Assembly (NCBI RefSeq): GCF_900640115.1
Contig: NZ_CAAAIW010000007.1
Coordinates: 45,721-109,720 of the forward strand
DNA length: 64,000 nt
Reading direction: 5' to 3'
Origin: Legionella yabuuchiae
Lineage (GTDB): Bacteria; Pseudomonadota; Gammaproteobacteria; Legionellales; Legionellaceae
The translations under genes and the position numbers were made by a program. Positions 20,571 through 28,900 of this stretch are shown piece after piece. How positions within the stretch are numbered: position 1 is the first letter of the stretch; each line of letters starts with the position of its first letter. The notes under the pieces were generated by a model that made no database searches, was not told where the DNA came from, and saw only the letters and a program-made list of their open reading frames with translations.

Positions 20571-21047
20571 TTAACCGCCTTGGTTTTGGCGTTCTTTAAT
20601 TTCGGATAAGGTTTTGCAATCGATGCATAACGTCGCAGTTGGGCGGGCTTCAAGCCTGCGCAAGCCGATTTCAATTCCACACGCTTCGCAGTAACCAAAA
20701 TCATCATCGTGAAGACGTTCTAATGAGTCTTCAATTTTTTTAATGAGTTTACGTTCTCGGTCACGGGTTCGTAATTCAAGACTGAACTCTTCTTCTTGGC
20801 TTGCACGATCGGATGGATCTGGAAAGTTTGCAGCATCGTCTTTCATATGGGTAACGGTGCGATCAACTTCTTCCATAAGAGACTGGCGCCAGGCTAATAG
20901 AATTTTTTCTATATGCGCCAGCTGGTCCTTATTCATATATTCTTCACCCTTTTTTTCTTGGTAGGGTGCAATTCCCATGCTACTTACTGCATCACTCTTC
21001 ACATTGCGCTCACTTTTGCTAGTTAAATCAATCGGCTCTTTCGACAT
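20571..21047 (-). CDS. dksA: DksA, RNA polymerase-binding transcription factor
   Basis: 158 residues. The coiled-coil tip carries DPSDRASQEEEF (the conserved acidic tip that enters the RNAP secondary channel). The C-terminal zinc finger cysteines are at 120, 123, 141 and 144 (CEACG...CIDC). Known role: works with ppGpp to redirect transcription in the stringent response. In Legionella this acts together with LetA, whose gene is also in this window. The first ~37 residues before MNKDQLAHIEKIL are longer than the core but usual for proteobacterial DksA, so the upstream ATG was kept. Confidence 0.95.
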   Translation of the reverse strand: MSKEPIDLTSKSERNVKSDAVSSMGIAPYQEKKGEEYMNKDQLAHIEKILLAWRQSLMEEVDRTVTHMKDDAANFPDPSDRASQEEEFSLELRTRDRERKLIKKIEDSLERLHDDDFGYCEACGIEIGLRRLEARPTATLCIDCKTLSEIKERQNQGG

Positions 21048-21257
21048 ATCGGTGCTCCTGCGTTTCGTAGCGATTCCATCGTTGCCAGTTTGGCAAGCGA
21101 TACGTCTTTTGTTTAAAAAGCGCTAGGTATACCAAAAAAATGTTATTTCATCAACTATAGCTTATTTAAACAAAAGCATCCGGCTAATTTCCTATTTTTA
21201 TCATAAATTCATAGAGATAGGAATCATATTTCAGAGAGCGCTTAAGCTGACTCCTGA

Positions 21258-22097
21258 TCACGGATGAATGCCACCGGAAATGCGATCATGGCCTTGCCAA
21301 TCTTGCCAGCATTGGGTTTGATCATACCCATGTTGGTTCAGTAATGATAATATTGCTGTTTTTTGATCATAACCGTGTTCGATTAAAAGAACTCCCCCCG
21401 ATGTTAAAAAATGGGATGCGTTATGGATGATTTTCTGAATATCATCTAATCCTTCTATACCACTTTGTAGCGCGGATCTGGGTTCAAATCGCACGTCTCC
21501 TTGGTTTAAATGAGGATCTCCCTTTGGGATGTAAGGAGGATTACTGACAATGGCGTGAAACGTTTGATAAGGGATGGAGTCAAACCAATAGGAATGGATA
21601 AAATCTACATTAGAAATACTAAGCTCAGATGCATTATGCCTCGCCACTTTAAGCGCTTCTATGCTAGTATCCGACGCGCAAATCTTCCAGTCTGGTCGTT
21701 CAGTAGCTAAAGCAAGTGCAATGGCACCGCTGCCCGTGCCTAAATCTAGTACAGATGCGTTTGGAATATCTTTTAATGCCGCTAAAGTAAGCTCCACCAG
21801 TTGTTCGGTTTCAGGTCTTGGAATTAGGGTATCTTTCGTGACCTTTAGAGGAAGTGACCAGAACTCACGAGTACCGATCAAATAAGCGATAGGTACCCCC
21901 TCCTGGCGTTTGGCCACAAGTTGGTTAAATTTAGCCTTCTGTTCGGATGATAATTCGTTCTCTGGGTGCGTGAACAGAAACGTACGAGATTGCTTGAGAA
22001 CATGCCCTAGTAAAATTTCTGCATCCAGACGGGGCGATTCACTATGTGGGGTTAGTGTTGTGGAAGCTTCTGTCAGCGCATCTTTAATCGTACCCAT
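21258..22097 (-). CDS. prmC: PrmC (HemK), release factor N5-glutamine methyltransferase
   Basis: 279 residues. SAM-binding motif VLDLGTGSGAIALALA near 117-132 and the glutamine-methyltransferase signature NPPY at 186-189 (HAIVSNPPYIPKGD). It methylates the glutamine of the GGQ motif in release factors RF1 and RF2. It lies 20 bases downstream of prfA, its substrate, in the conserved hemA-prfA-prmC order. Confidence 0.95.
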   Translation of the reverse strand: MGTIKDALTEASTTLTPHSESPRLDAEILLGHVLKQSRTFLFTHPENELSSEQKAKFNQLVAKRQEGVPIAYLIGTREFWSLPLKVTKDTLIPRPETEQLVELTLAALKDIPNASVLDLGTGSGAIALALATERPDWKICASDTSIEALKVARHNASELSISNVDFIHSYWFDSIPYQTFHAIVSNPPYIPKGDPHLNQGDVRFEPRSALQSGIEGLDDIQKIIHNASHFLTSGGVLLIEHGYDQKTAILSLLNQHGYDQTQCWQDWQGHDRISGGIHP

Positions 22098-22117
22098 CTC
22101 AAGCCCAGAATATTAGG

Positions 22118-23206
22118 TTAGTCATGATGGCCTAATTCAGCCAGTAACTCAGCATTGTATTCACGTTTTAACGAGTCAATAATAAAAGTTAAATCACCAG
22201 CAATGACATCTTGCAACTGATAAAGCGTCAAGTTAATCCGGTGATCGGTTAACCGACCTTGAGGGAAGTTGTAAGTTCGTATTCGTTCTGAGCGGTCGCC
22301 ACTGCCAACCATTAATTTTCGAGTTTCAGCTTGCTGTTGACGTTGTTTACGTTGTTCGGCATCCAATAAACGAGTTTTGAGTAACGCCATGGCTTTTGAG
22401 CGATTTTTGTGCTGCGAGCGTTCGTCTTGGCATTCAACCACTAATCCGGTCGGTAAGTGGGTGATCCGAATGGCTGAATCGGTTTTGTTAACGTGCTGAC
22501 CACCGGCTCCAGAAGAGCGATAAGTATCAATTCGAAGTTCATCGGTATTAATTTCAATATCATCAATTTCTTCGACTTCAGGAAGAATTGCGACGGTGCA
22601 GGCTGAAGTATGCACCCGACCTTGAGACTCGGTTTCAGGAACGCGTTGAACGCGGTGAGTACCGGATTCAAATTTTAATTGGCTGTAGACATTATTGCCG
22701 CTGACTCGAGCAATCACTTCTTTATAACCACCATGCTCACCATAACTGGCACTGATCACTTCAATTTGCCAACGCTGCGTCTCTGCGTACCGACTATACA
22801 TGCGAAATAAATCTCCTGCAAAAATAGCCGCTTCATCCCCACCTGTTCCGGCACGAATTTCAAGGTATACGTTTTTTTGATCGGCAGGGTCTTTGGGAAT
22901 TAAGTGCCATTGCAGCGCTTCGTCTAAGCGCTCGACTTCGCTTTTGGCGGCATCCATTTCTTCTTGGGCCATGGCGGCCATGTCTTTATCGTCACCTTCG
23001 GCCAGCTCTTCCAAGGAAGAAAGGTTTTCTTTGGCTTTTAAGTAATCTTTATAGCACGTAGAGACGGGCTCTAAATGCGCATATTCTTTCGATAACGCTT
23101 TGAATTGATCCTGATCGGCAATGACGGGGGGCTCAGACAGCAGTCGACCGACTTCCTCAAAGCGTTCATGCATTTGCTCAAGCTTAAGTTCAAGTGATGG
23201 TTTCAT
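22118..23206 (-). CDS. prfA: Peptide chain release factor 1 (RF1)
   Basis: From ATG 23206 the protein is 362 residues, the standard RF1 length. The reading frame is open further upstream but those residues overlap hemA and are not RF1-like. It has the tripeptide anticodon region [15 protein letters not shown] (PxT type, reading UAA/UAG) and the GGQ motif at 235-237 in [13 protein letters not shown]. Role: stop-codon recognition and peptidyl-tRNA hydrolysis. The start lies inside the hemA 3' end (17-base overlap) and has no clear Shine-Dalgarno, so translational coupling to hemA is likely. Confidence 0.96.
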   Translation of the reverse strand: MKPSLELKLEQMHERFEEVGRLLSEPPVIADQDQFKALSKEYAHLEPVSTCYKDYLKAKENLSSLEELAEGDDKDMAAMAQEEMDAAKSEVERLDEALQWHLIPKDPADQKNVYLEIRAGTGGDEAAIFAGDLFRMYSRYAETQRWQIEVISASYGEHGGYKEVIARVSGNNVYSQLKFESGTHRVQRVPETESQGRVHTSACTVAILPEVEEIDDIEINTDELRIDTYRSSGAGGQHVNKTDSAIRITHLPTGLVVECQDERSQHKNRSKAMALLKTRLLDAEQRKQRQQQAETRKLMVGSGDRSERIRTYNFPQGRLTDHRINLTLYQLQDVIAGDLTFIIDSLKREYNAELLAELGHHD

Positions 23207-24461
23207 TGGGAGTTGTGCCAGTGGTGGTTTTAAACAAATATTGTGCCAGTTCAAGCAAGTCTTGGCGATTGTCTTCGGCCGCTTGGCGTAATCCTATAGT
23301 GGGATGATGCGCGAGTTTGTTAACTAAACGCGCAGTAAATTCGGTAAGTACGCTAACTTGGCTATGGCCTGCTGCAAGCTTTTGTTTTGCACGCAGCAAT
23401 TCATTTTGGGCAATGGATTGCATATGTGAACGGTAATCACAAATGATTTCATTCGCTTTGAGTGAGCGATGCCAGCGAATGTAATTTTCTAACTCATAAT
23501 TGACCAATTGCTCAGCGTGATGTGCGGCATGACGACGTTCATTCATGCCTTTATCGGCCATTAATTTTAAATCGTCAATGTTGTATAAATGAACGTTATC
23601 GAGTTCAGCTACATCTGATTCAATATCACGAGGAACCGCGAGATCTAAAAAAAACATGGGCGCATGATTTCGCTCAGCCATGGCTTGGTTAACCAAGCTT
23701 TTCGTGATGAATGGCAATGGGCAAGCCGTGGCCGAAATCACAATATCAGCTTTAGCAAGATGTTCTGGAATATCGCTGATGGCTAAAGCACTACCCCCAA
23801 GAGGAGCGGCCAGAGTTTGGGCTTTTTCATAACTGCGACTGGCAACCATAAATTGATTAACCCCATGCTTATGCAAGTATTTTGCAACCAGGGAAGACAT
23901 TTCTCCTGAGCCAATAATAAATACATTAAGTGGTTTAAAATCACTAAATAATTGGCTGATTAGTTGCACGGCTGCAAAAGCGATGGAAACTGGGTTGTTT
24001 CCAATGCCGCTGTTATTACGAATTCGCTTGCTTGCACTAAAGACGTATTCAAACACTTGGCGAAGATTTTGCTTAACCGTACCGGCTTCGCAAGCCGATT
24101 GATACGCTTGTTTTAATTGACCAAGGATTTGCGGCTCACCAAGCATCATGGAGTCTAGCCCACTGGCTACTCGTAAGGTATGTCGAATGCCGCTGTGACC
24201 AGGATGAAGATAGAAATAGGGCTGAATACTCGAGGGACATAACTGTTGTTCTTGGGCTATCCATGGAACAATTGCATCGGGATCCTGGGTGTGGCAATAA
24301 ATCTCTGTTCGGTTACACGTAGATAAAATGGCGGCCTCATATACCTCGGGTAGCTCTACCAGGCGATTCAGCATCGAGGCTTGTTTCTCCACGGGCAGCG
24401 CGATTTTTTCACGCACCTCAAGAGGAGCTGTTTTATGATTAAGTCCGCAGGCAATAAACAC
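23190..24461 (-). CDS. hemA: Glutamyl-tRNA reductase
   Basis: 423 residues. Catalytic Cys49 in [11 protein letters not shown], followed by [20 protein letters not shown] and the NADPH-binding [19 protein letters not shown]-terminal dimerisation helix runs from about 310. Role: reduction of glutamyl-tRNA to glutamate-1-semialdehyde, the committed step of C5 haem synthesis. It is the first gene of hemA-prfA-prmC, with the usual overlap. Confidence 0.96.
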   Translation of the reverse strand: MFIACGLNHKTAPLEVREKIALPVEKQASMLNRLVELPEVYEAAILSTCNRTEIYCHTQDPDAIVPWIAQEQQLCPSSIQPYFYLHPGHSGIRHTLRVASGLDSMMLGEPQILGQLKQAYQSACEAGTVKQNLRQVFEYVFSASKRIRNNSGIGNNPVSIAFAAVQLISQLFSDFKPLNVFIIGSGEMSSLVAKYLHKHGVNQFMVASRSYEKAQTLAAPLGGSALAISDIPEHLAKADIVISATACPLPFITKSLVNQAMAERNHAPMFFLDLAVPRDIESDVAELDNVHLYNIDDLKLMADKGMNERRHAAHHAEQLVNYELENYIRWHRSLKANEIICDYRSHMQSIAQNELLRAKQKLAAGHSQVSVLTEFTARLVNKLAHHPTIGLRQAAEDNRQDLLELAQYLFKTTTGTTPNETIT

Positions 24462-24825
24462 AGTGTTGAATATCTGAAAAGTAACAATCTAATGGTTAAT
24501 AATTGTAACCTATCGAGTGACAATTTTGTAGACTCTCTTAATAAATACCTCTGTACATGACAGGTTTTTTGTCATGTACAGAGAATAAATACCTAAAGCG
24601 CTTCAGCTAGGATAACTGATCAAGTTAGATGGCCCGAATAAATAGGACGAGGTGGAGAAGCATATCAGCCAGGTGGAGAAACGTATCGGACTAGGTAGAA
24701 GCAAGAAAGGTAGTGGTATTTGAAAACAACGTTCCAAATCATTTGATCCTAAAGTCTTTAGCAAATCAGCCGTTACATAAAGTAATCAATTTTTATACAG
24801 ATTGGCTGTTCCCGAGGGGGGTTAT
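24462..24825. other. Divergent intergenic region hemA / 24826 gene
   Basis: 364 bases without a gene. It must hold the hemA promoter (minus) and the promoter of the small conserved gene (plus). It contains the 24540-24594 hairpin flanked by direct repeats, and a weak internal repeat GGTGGAGAAGCATATCAG / GGTGGAGAAACGTATCGG at about 24652-24692. No RNA gene was recognised. Confidence 0.4.
24540..24594. repeat. Perfect 14-base hairpin between 11-base direct repeats
   Basis: CTCTGTACATGACA (24549-24562) and TGTCATGTACAGAG (24570-24583) are perfect inverted arms with a 7-base loop. AATAAATACCT occurs at 24540-24550 and again at 24584-24594, bracketing the hairpin like a target duplication. A related sequence (CTCTGTACATGACAAAAAAA + CCTGTCATG) lies at about 63709. 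Confidence 0.8.
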
Positions 24826-25101
24826 ATGGATATTATATTTCAGGGAAACCATAGCAGTGATGAAGCAACGGAAAGTTTAATTAATGTGATTCGGATGTTT
24901 AAAGAACGTTATCAAATTCAGCAATTTCGTGAAATGCATTTAACAGTAACCTTGGTGGATGATAGCGGAGAAGATGTCGAGTTGGTGGATAGCGAGACGG
25001 CCGAACCTTATCGAACATTTGAGGTCTATCGTGAGGGGTGTGAATTAACTAGACGAAGAGGCATCCCTATGTTGAAATTAGTTATCGATAACACCCGGTA
25101 A
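24826..25101 (+). CDS. Small conserved protein of unknown function next to an M50 protease
   Basis: From ATG 24826 (strong GAGGGGGG upstream) 91 residues: acidic, soluble, no signal peptide, no cysteine motif. It opens MDIIFQGNHSSDEATESLIN and contains LTVTLVDDSGEDVELVDSET, suggesting a small alpha/beta fold. I do not recognise the family. An in-frame upstream non-ATG start at 24802 would add eight residues but has no ribosome-binding site. The stop is 10 bases from the M50 protease ATG, so the two are probably one operon. Confidence 0.7.
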   Translation: MDIIFQGNHSSDEATESLINVIRMFKERYQIQQFREMHLTVTLVDDSGEDVELVDSETAEPYRTFEVYREGCELTRRRGIPMLKLVIDNTR

Positions 25102-25111
25102 TTAGGTGTAT

Positions 25112-26191
25112 ATGTCCTTAGTATTTGGCATTATTGCGATTATATTATCATTAATTTTAGTGATTGGATTACATGAAGTAGGTCACGCGCTTGCTGCTAA
25201 GCTGTTTAAGGTTAAGATCAAACGCATTTCAATTGGCTTTGGAAAACCGATTATCTTAAAATGCAGTAAAAAAGGTGTTGAATGGGCGTGGGCACGATGG
25301 CCAATCGGAGGATATGTTAAGTTATTAAATTCACGCATTGAACCGGTTCCTCCTGAGCTGCAGCCCTATTGTTTCGATAAGAAAGCCATTTGGAAACGCG
25401 TGATTATTCTTCTGTCTGGGGCTCTCGCTAATGCGATTGTTGCGCTATTTGCGTTGCAAAGTTATTTTATGATCGGGCATCGGGAAATGACACCAGTCAT
25501 TGCGGCGATAATGTCTCCAAGTCCTGCGGCAGCGGCAGGACTTGAATCGGGCGATCAATTTCTAGCGATTAATGGCCAACTAACCCCATCTTGGCGAGCG
25601 GTGGGTATGCAATTTATCATGCTCCTTGATGAGTCGAATGTTCCAATTTTGATACAAAAACCGTCAGGCGAACAAGTTCAACGACATCTTAATTTAAATC
25701 AATGGGAATATAGTCAGAAAAAAAACGATTTATTGAAAGGACTTGGAATAAAGCCGGATGTATCGAAAACGCATTTAAAACAAGTTCCAGGTGTATCATT
25801 GTTTCAAGCTTTATATCAGGCTTTTGCGGAAATGATTTCAATTTTATATTTCTTCTTAGTCATGTTAAAACAACTATTTACTGCAACGATTCCCTTTGCC
25901 ACGCTGCTTGGGCCCCTGGGGTTGTTTTCTGAAATGGTTATTTCATTTTTACATGGCGTAGCGGTTTACCTCTTTTTTATCGCGAATCTAAGTCTTGCGG
26001 TTGGGCTCGTTAACTTAATGCCTATACCGGGTTTGGATGGGGGATCTATTGTGTATGCGATGATTGAAAAAATACGAGGCAAGCCAATCTCTGTGCCCCT
26101 TGAAATTTTATTACACCGCCTTGCGTTAATCATTTTAGTCGTCGCCATGATTCAATTATTAATGAATGATCTACAACGATATCTTCAGTAA
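25112..26191 (+). CDS. M50-family intramembrane metalloprotease (RseP/S2P-like)
   Basis: 359 residues from ATG 25112. The zinc motif HEVGH sits in the first membrane helix (VIGLHEVGHALAAKLF). A PDZ-like domain follows (about 110-190, PAAAAGLESGDQFLAINGQL), and the third zinc ligand region is LMPIPGLDGG in a late membrane helix. Only one PDZ domain is evident, whereas E. coli RseP has two. The length is also shorter than RseP (about 450). Predicted role: cutting of membrane-anchored regulators or leftover signal peptides. It is not beside dxr, bamA or cdsA, so it may be a paralogue of the housekeeping RseP. Confidence 0.85.
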   Translation: MSLVFGIIAIILSLILVIGLHEVGHALAAKLFKVKIKRISIGFGKPIILKCSKKGVEWAWARWPIGGYVKLLNSRIEPVPPELQPYCFDKKAIWKRVIILLSGALANAIVALFALQSYFMIGHREMTPVIAAIMSPSPAAAAGLESGDQFLAINGQLTPSWRAVGMQFIMLLDESNVPILIQKPSGEQVQRHLNLNQWEYSQKKNDLLKGLGIKPDVSKTHLKQVPGVSLFQALYQAFAEMISILYFFLVMLKQLFTATIPFATLLGPLGLFSEMVISFLHGVAVYLFFIANLSLAVGLVNLMPIPGLDGGSIVYAMIEKIRGKPISVPLEILLHRLALIILVVAMIQLLMNDLQRYLQ

Positions 26192-26201
26192 GCCAAGTCT
26201 T

Positions 26202-26900
26202 TTAATCCATCACCGCCCTGGCACAACACCACACATCAACAGTTAAAATTCCTGTTGCTTTTAATTGGCTCGCAAGCTCATGAGCAGTCCACCCTGTGGT
26301 GAGTAGATCATCAATAATGGTCACGTGTTTATATCGGTTCGGTCGCACATAAAACGAAGATTTGATGTTTTTTTGCCGATCTCTTTGATTAAGTCCTGCT
26401 TGGGAAAGTGTGTTAACAATCTTACTACAAAGCCTTAAGTCGTATGGCTTGTTTAGTGTCTTTGCTATGTATTTAGTGAGTTCGGCCGCTTGATTAAATC
26501 CTCTGGTTCGAAGCTTCTCTGGGTGCATGGGCACGGGTATTAAACATTCGCTAGCTTTTATATTGATTGGGGGTGATTGTAACATTAGGTCTGCAAGAAA
26601 AGCATTTAAATACAATGCTTCGTTATATTTAAATTGATGCAGCAAAATCCGCAAAGGCTCCTCATAACGATAAGAAGCAGACACGTTATCGAATGCGGGT
26701 TTTTGTTTGATGCATCGACCACAAAAAGAAAATGTATCTTCAAGCAAGGGTAAGGCGCAAATTTGACAGGAAGAACCAAGCGTAAGCAACCAGCGTTGAC
26801 ACTCATTGCACACCGGACCTTTATGATGATAATGTTCGCAAAGCGCACAAATTGAAGGCAGAGCAATGGGTTGTGTTATACTCCATTTTTTTAATTCCAT
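26202..26900 (-). CDS. comF: ComF-family phosphoribosyltransferase-like protein
   Basis: Start ATG 26900 gives 232 residues, the usual ComF length; AAGGA lies about 10 bases upstream. An N-terminal zinc-ribbon-like region has paired cysteines (CALCEHYHHKGPVCNEC, CQICALP, CGRC). The C-terminal phosphoribosyltransferase-type fold has the PRPP loop VTIIDDLLTTGWT. Known association: DNA uptake in naturally competent bacteria; Legionella species are competent. It converges with the M50 gene and is divergent from bioC. Confidence 0.9.
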   Translation of the reverse strand: MELKKWSITQPIALPSICALCEHYHHKGPVCNECQRWLLTLGSSCQICALPLLEDTFSFCGRCIKQKPAFDNVSASYRYEEPLRILLHQFKYNEALYLNAFLADLMLQSPPINIKASECLIPVPMHPEKLRTRGFNQAAELTKYIAKTLNKPYDLRLCSKIVNTLSQAGLNQRDRQKNIKSSFYVRPNRYKHVTIIDDLLTTGWTAHELASQLKATGILTVDVWCCARAVMD

Positions 26901-26937
26901 GCGAGTTGGATCCTTAGGGCCAGTTAACGACGGTATC

Positions 26938-27783
26938 ATGAATATAAACACTGAAATTTGCAACTCATTCAATGCACAGGCCAAGCAGTATGAACAATCA
27001 GCCAAAATTCAAACCGAAATCGGAAATCGGTTGTTTGAGCGGTTGCAATATTTGAAAATAAACCCATGTTTTATTTTAGATCTGGGGTGCGGGACAGGGG
27101 TTTTTAGCCAAAAGCTTAAAACATTTTATCCTAAAGCTAAGATAGTCGGTCTTGATTTGGCGAAAGCAATGCTTCATGAGGCTCAAAATAAACAAGGTTG
27201 GCGAAGAAAGTGGTTATTAATTAACGGTGATATGACGAAGCTCCCCTTTGCCACTGGAGTCTTTGATTTAGTATTCGCTAATCAGGTTTTGCATTGGTCT
27301 TATCCTGTTATGGAGACACTCAAAGAAATTAGTCGGGTGATGAACTTAAGTGGATGTTTTATGTTTACCACCCTTGGGCCAGATACCTTTTTGGAATTAA
27401 GGAAAACCTGGGGTGAAGTGGATGGCTTTAATCATGTCAATGATTTTATGGATATGCACGATCTAGGCGATGAGCTAATGCAACAGCAATTCCTGGATCC
27501 TGTTGTGGACATGGAAATGCTAACGGTCCATTTCCAATCCCTTGAAGCTTTGTTGCACTCATTGAAATCACAAGGTGTACGCAATATCCATTCCAATCGC
27601 AATAAAGGCTTAACAGGCAAGCAGAGATGGAAGCAATTTAAACAACTATATCCTACCATCGATGAGCGATATCCCTTAACCTACGAAGTGGTTTATGGCC
27701 ATGCCTGGAAAGGAACTAGCCGCCAAACCAATCATGGAACAGAAACGTTAATTCCTATTGAACAGTTAAAACGAGGCATATAG
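26938..27783 (+). CDS. bioC: BioC, malonyl-ACP O-methyltransferase
   Basis: 281 residues from ATG 26938. Class I SAM methyltransferase with FILDLGCGTGVFSQKL (motif I), VGLDLAKAMLHEA and the BioC-typical LVFANQVLHWSYPVMETLKE. The N-terminal FNAQAKQYEQSAKIQTEIG is the substrate helix seen in BioC. Role: O-methylation of the malonyl moiety to start pimeloyl-ACP synthesis for biotin. The comF/bioC neighbourhood is seen in other gammaproteobacteria. The TAG stop at 27781-27783 coincides with the first bases of a degenerate MITE. Confidence 0.9.
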   Translation: MNINTEICNSFNAQAKQYEQSAKIQTEIGNRLFERLQYLKINPCFILDLGCGTGVFSQKLKTFYPKAKIVGLDLAKAMLHEAQNKQGWRRKWLLINGDMTKLPFATGVFDLVFANQVLHWSYPVMETLKEISRVMNLSGCFMFTTLGPDTFLELRKTWGEVDGFNHVNDFMDMHDLGDELMQQQFLDPVVDMEMLTVHFQSLEALLHSLKSQGVRNIHSNRNKGLTGKQRWKQFKQLYPTIDERYPLTYEVVYGHAWKGTSRQTNHGTETLIPIEQLKRGI

Positions 27784-27935
27784 TCCTGATTGTTCAAAAT
27801 GTGTGATTTATGCGTTTTTTTGCCCTGCCGCATTTTAAAAAACTCGCAAAGAAATAGACCCTTACTCGCTTGTGAAAATGCGGCAGGACAAAAAATAAAG
27901 GCCCCAAAAACACGCATTTAGAACGATCACGGGTA
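27781..27935 (+). mobile_element. MITE copy 3, diverged, abutting bioC
   Basis: Starts TAGTCCTGATTGTTC + AAAATGTGTGATTTATGCG and ends CGATCACGGGTA. The inner CCTGCCGCATTTTAAAAA pair is retained in part (right arm TGTGAAAATGCGGCAGG). About 155 bases with many substitutions, so it is an older copy. TATA sequences flank both ends. Confidence 0.85.
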
Positions 27936-28030
27936 TATAATTTAACTAATAGATGCACTATGATTAATAGATGCACTATGATTAAGTCATGTTGGGTTCT
28001 TAAAAAACATCATTAGTAAAAGGAGCGGGT

Positions 28031-28849
28031 ATGGAGTTTGTCAGTCGCTATGTTTCTCATAAACCGGATGAGCACGGATATGTTAATTACTCTCCAGAGG
28101 AACATCGTATCTGGCAACTCTTATATCAGCGGCAGATGGAGTTATTACCGGGACGAGCCGCTGACGAGTATTTACACGGGCTAAAAAGTTTAGAATTAAA
28201 AGCCGATCAAATCCCACAATTGCCCGATGTCACGAAGCGCTTAAAAGCACTGACTAATTGGGAGGTCGCCCCTGTCGATGCCTTGATCTCCGCGCGAGAA
28301 TTTTTTGAGCTTTTGGCTCGGCGTCGATTTCCGGCAGCAACCTTTATTCGTAGTGAAGACGAATTAAATTATGTTAAAGAGCCGGATATCTTTCATGAAT
28401 TGTTCGGCCACTGCCCTATGTTAACTAATCCAGTTTATGCCGATTTTGTTCACGATTATGCACGTAAAGTCTTGGAGTTTCCAGAATCCAAATGGGCGTT
28501 GTTGCAGCGCTTGTTTTGGTTTACGGTCGAGTTTGGTCTTATTCAGACTGAGCAAGGTCTGCGAGCATATGGGGGGGGAATTCTTTCTTCTATCAGTGAA
28601 ACAGAATATAGCATTGAAAGCGATGTTCCTATGCGCGTTCTCTTCAATCCCGTTGTTGCTTTTCGAACTCCTTATCGCATCGATCAGTTACAACCGATAT
28701 ATTTTGTGGTTCATCGTTATGAAGAGTTGTATGAATTTGTGCATTCGGATGTACGAGGGTTCATTGAAAAAGCCTGTCAATTAGGCGAGTTTCCTCCACT
28801 GTTTCCAGTGGAAGAAAATAACCCAAGTATCCATATCCGTGTCTGCTAA
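28031..28849 (+). CDS. phhA: Phenylalanine-4-hydroxylase
   Basis: 272 residues, the compact bacterial form without a regulatory ACT domain. Iron ligands His122, His127 (FHELFGHCP) and Glu167 (FTVEFGL) are all present. Role: pterin-dependent conversion of phenylalanine to tyrosine. In Legionella this enzyme feeds tyrosine and pyomelanin pathways. AGGAGCGGGT precedes the ATG. It follows a diverged MITE that separates it from bioC. Confidence 0.95.
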   Translation: MEFVSRYVSHKPDEHGYVNYSPEEHRIWQLLYQRQMELLPGRAADEYLHGLKSLELKADQIPQLPDVTKRLKALTNWEVAPVDALISAREFFELLARRRFPAATFIRSEDELNYVKEPDIFHELFGHCPMLTNPVYADFVHDYARKVLEFPESKWALLQRLFWFTVEFGLIQTEQGLRAYGGGILSSISETEYSIESDVPMRVLFNPVVAFRTPYRIDQLQPIYFVVHRYEELYEFVHSDVRGFIEKACQLGEFPPLFPVEENNPSIHIRVC

Positions 28850-28900
28850 CTCGCACGGCTGTTCCATTTTAATAAGAACTGCACTTAATCTGTTGTCGTT

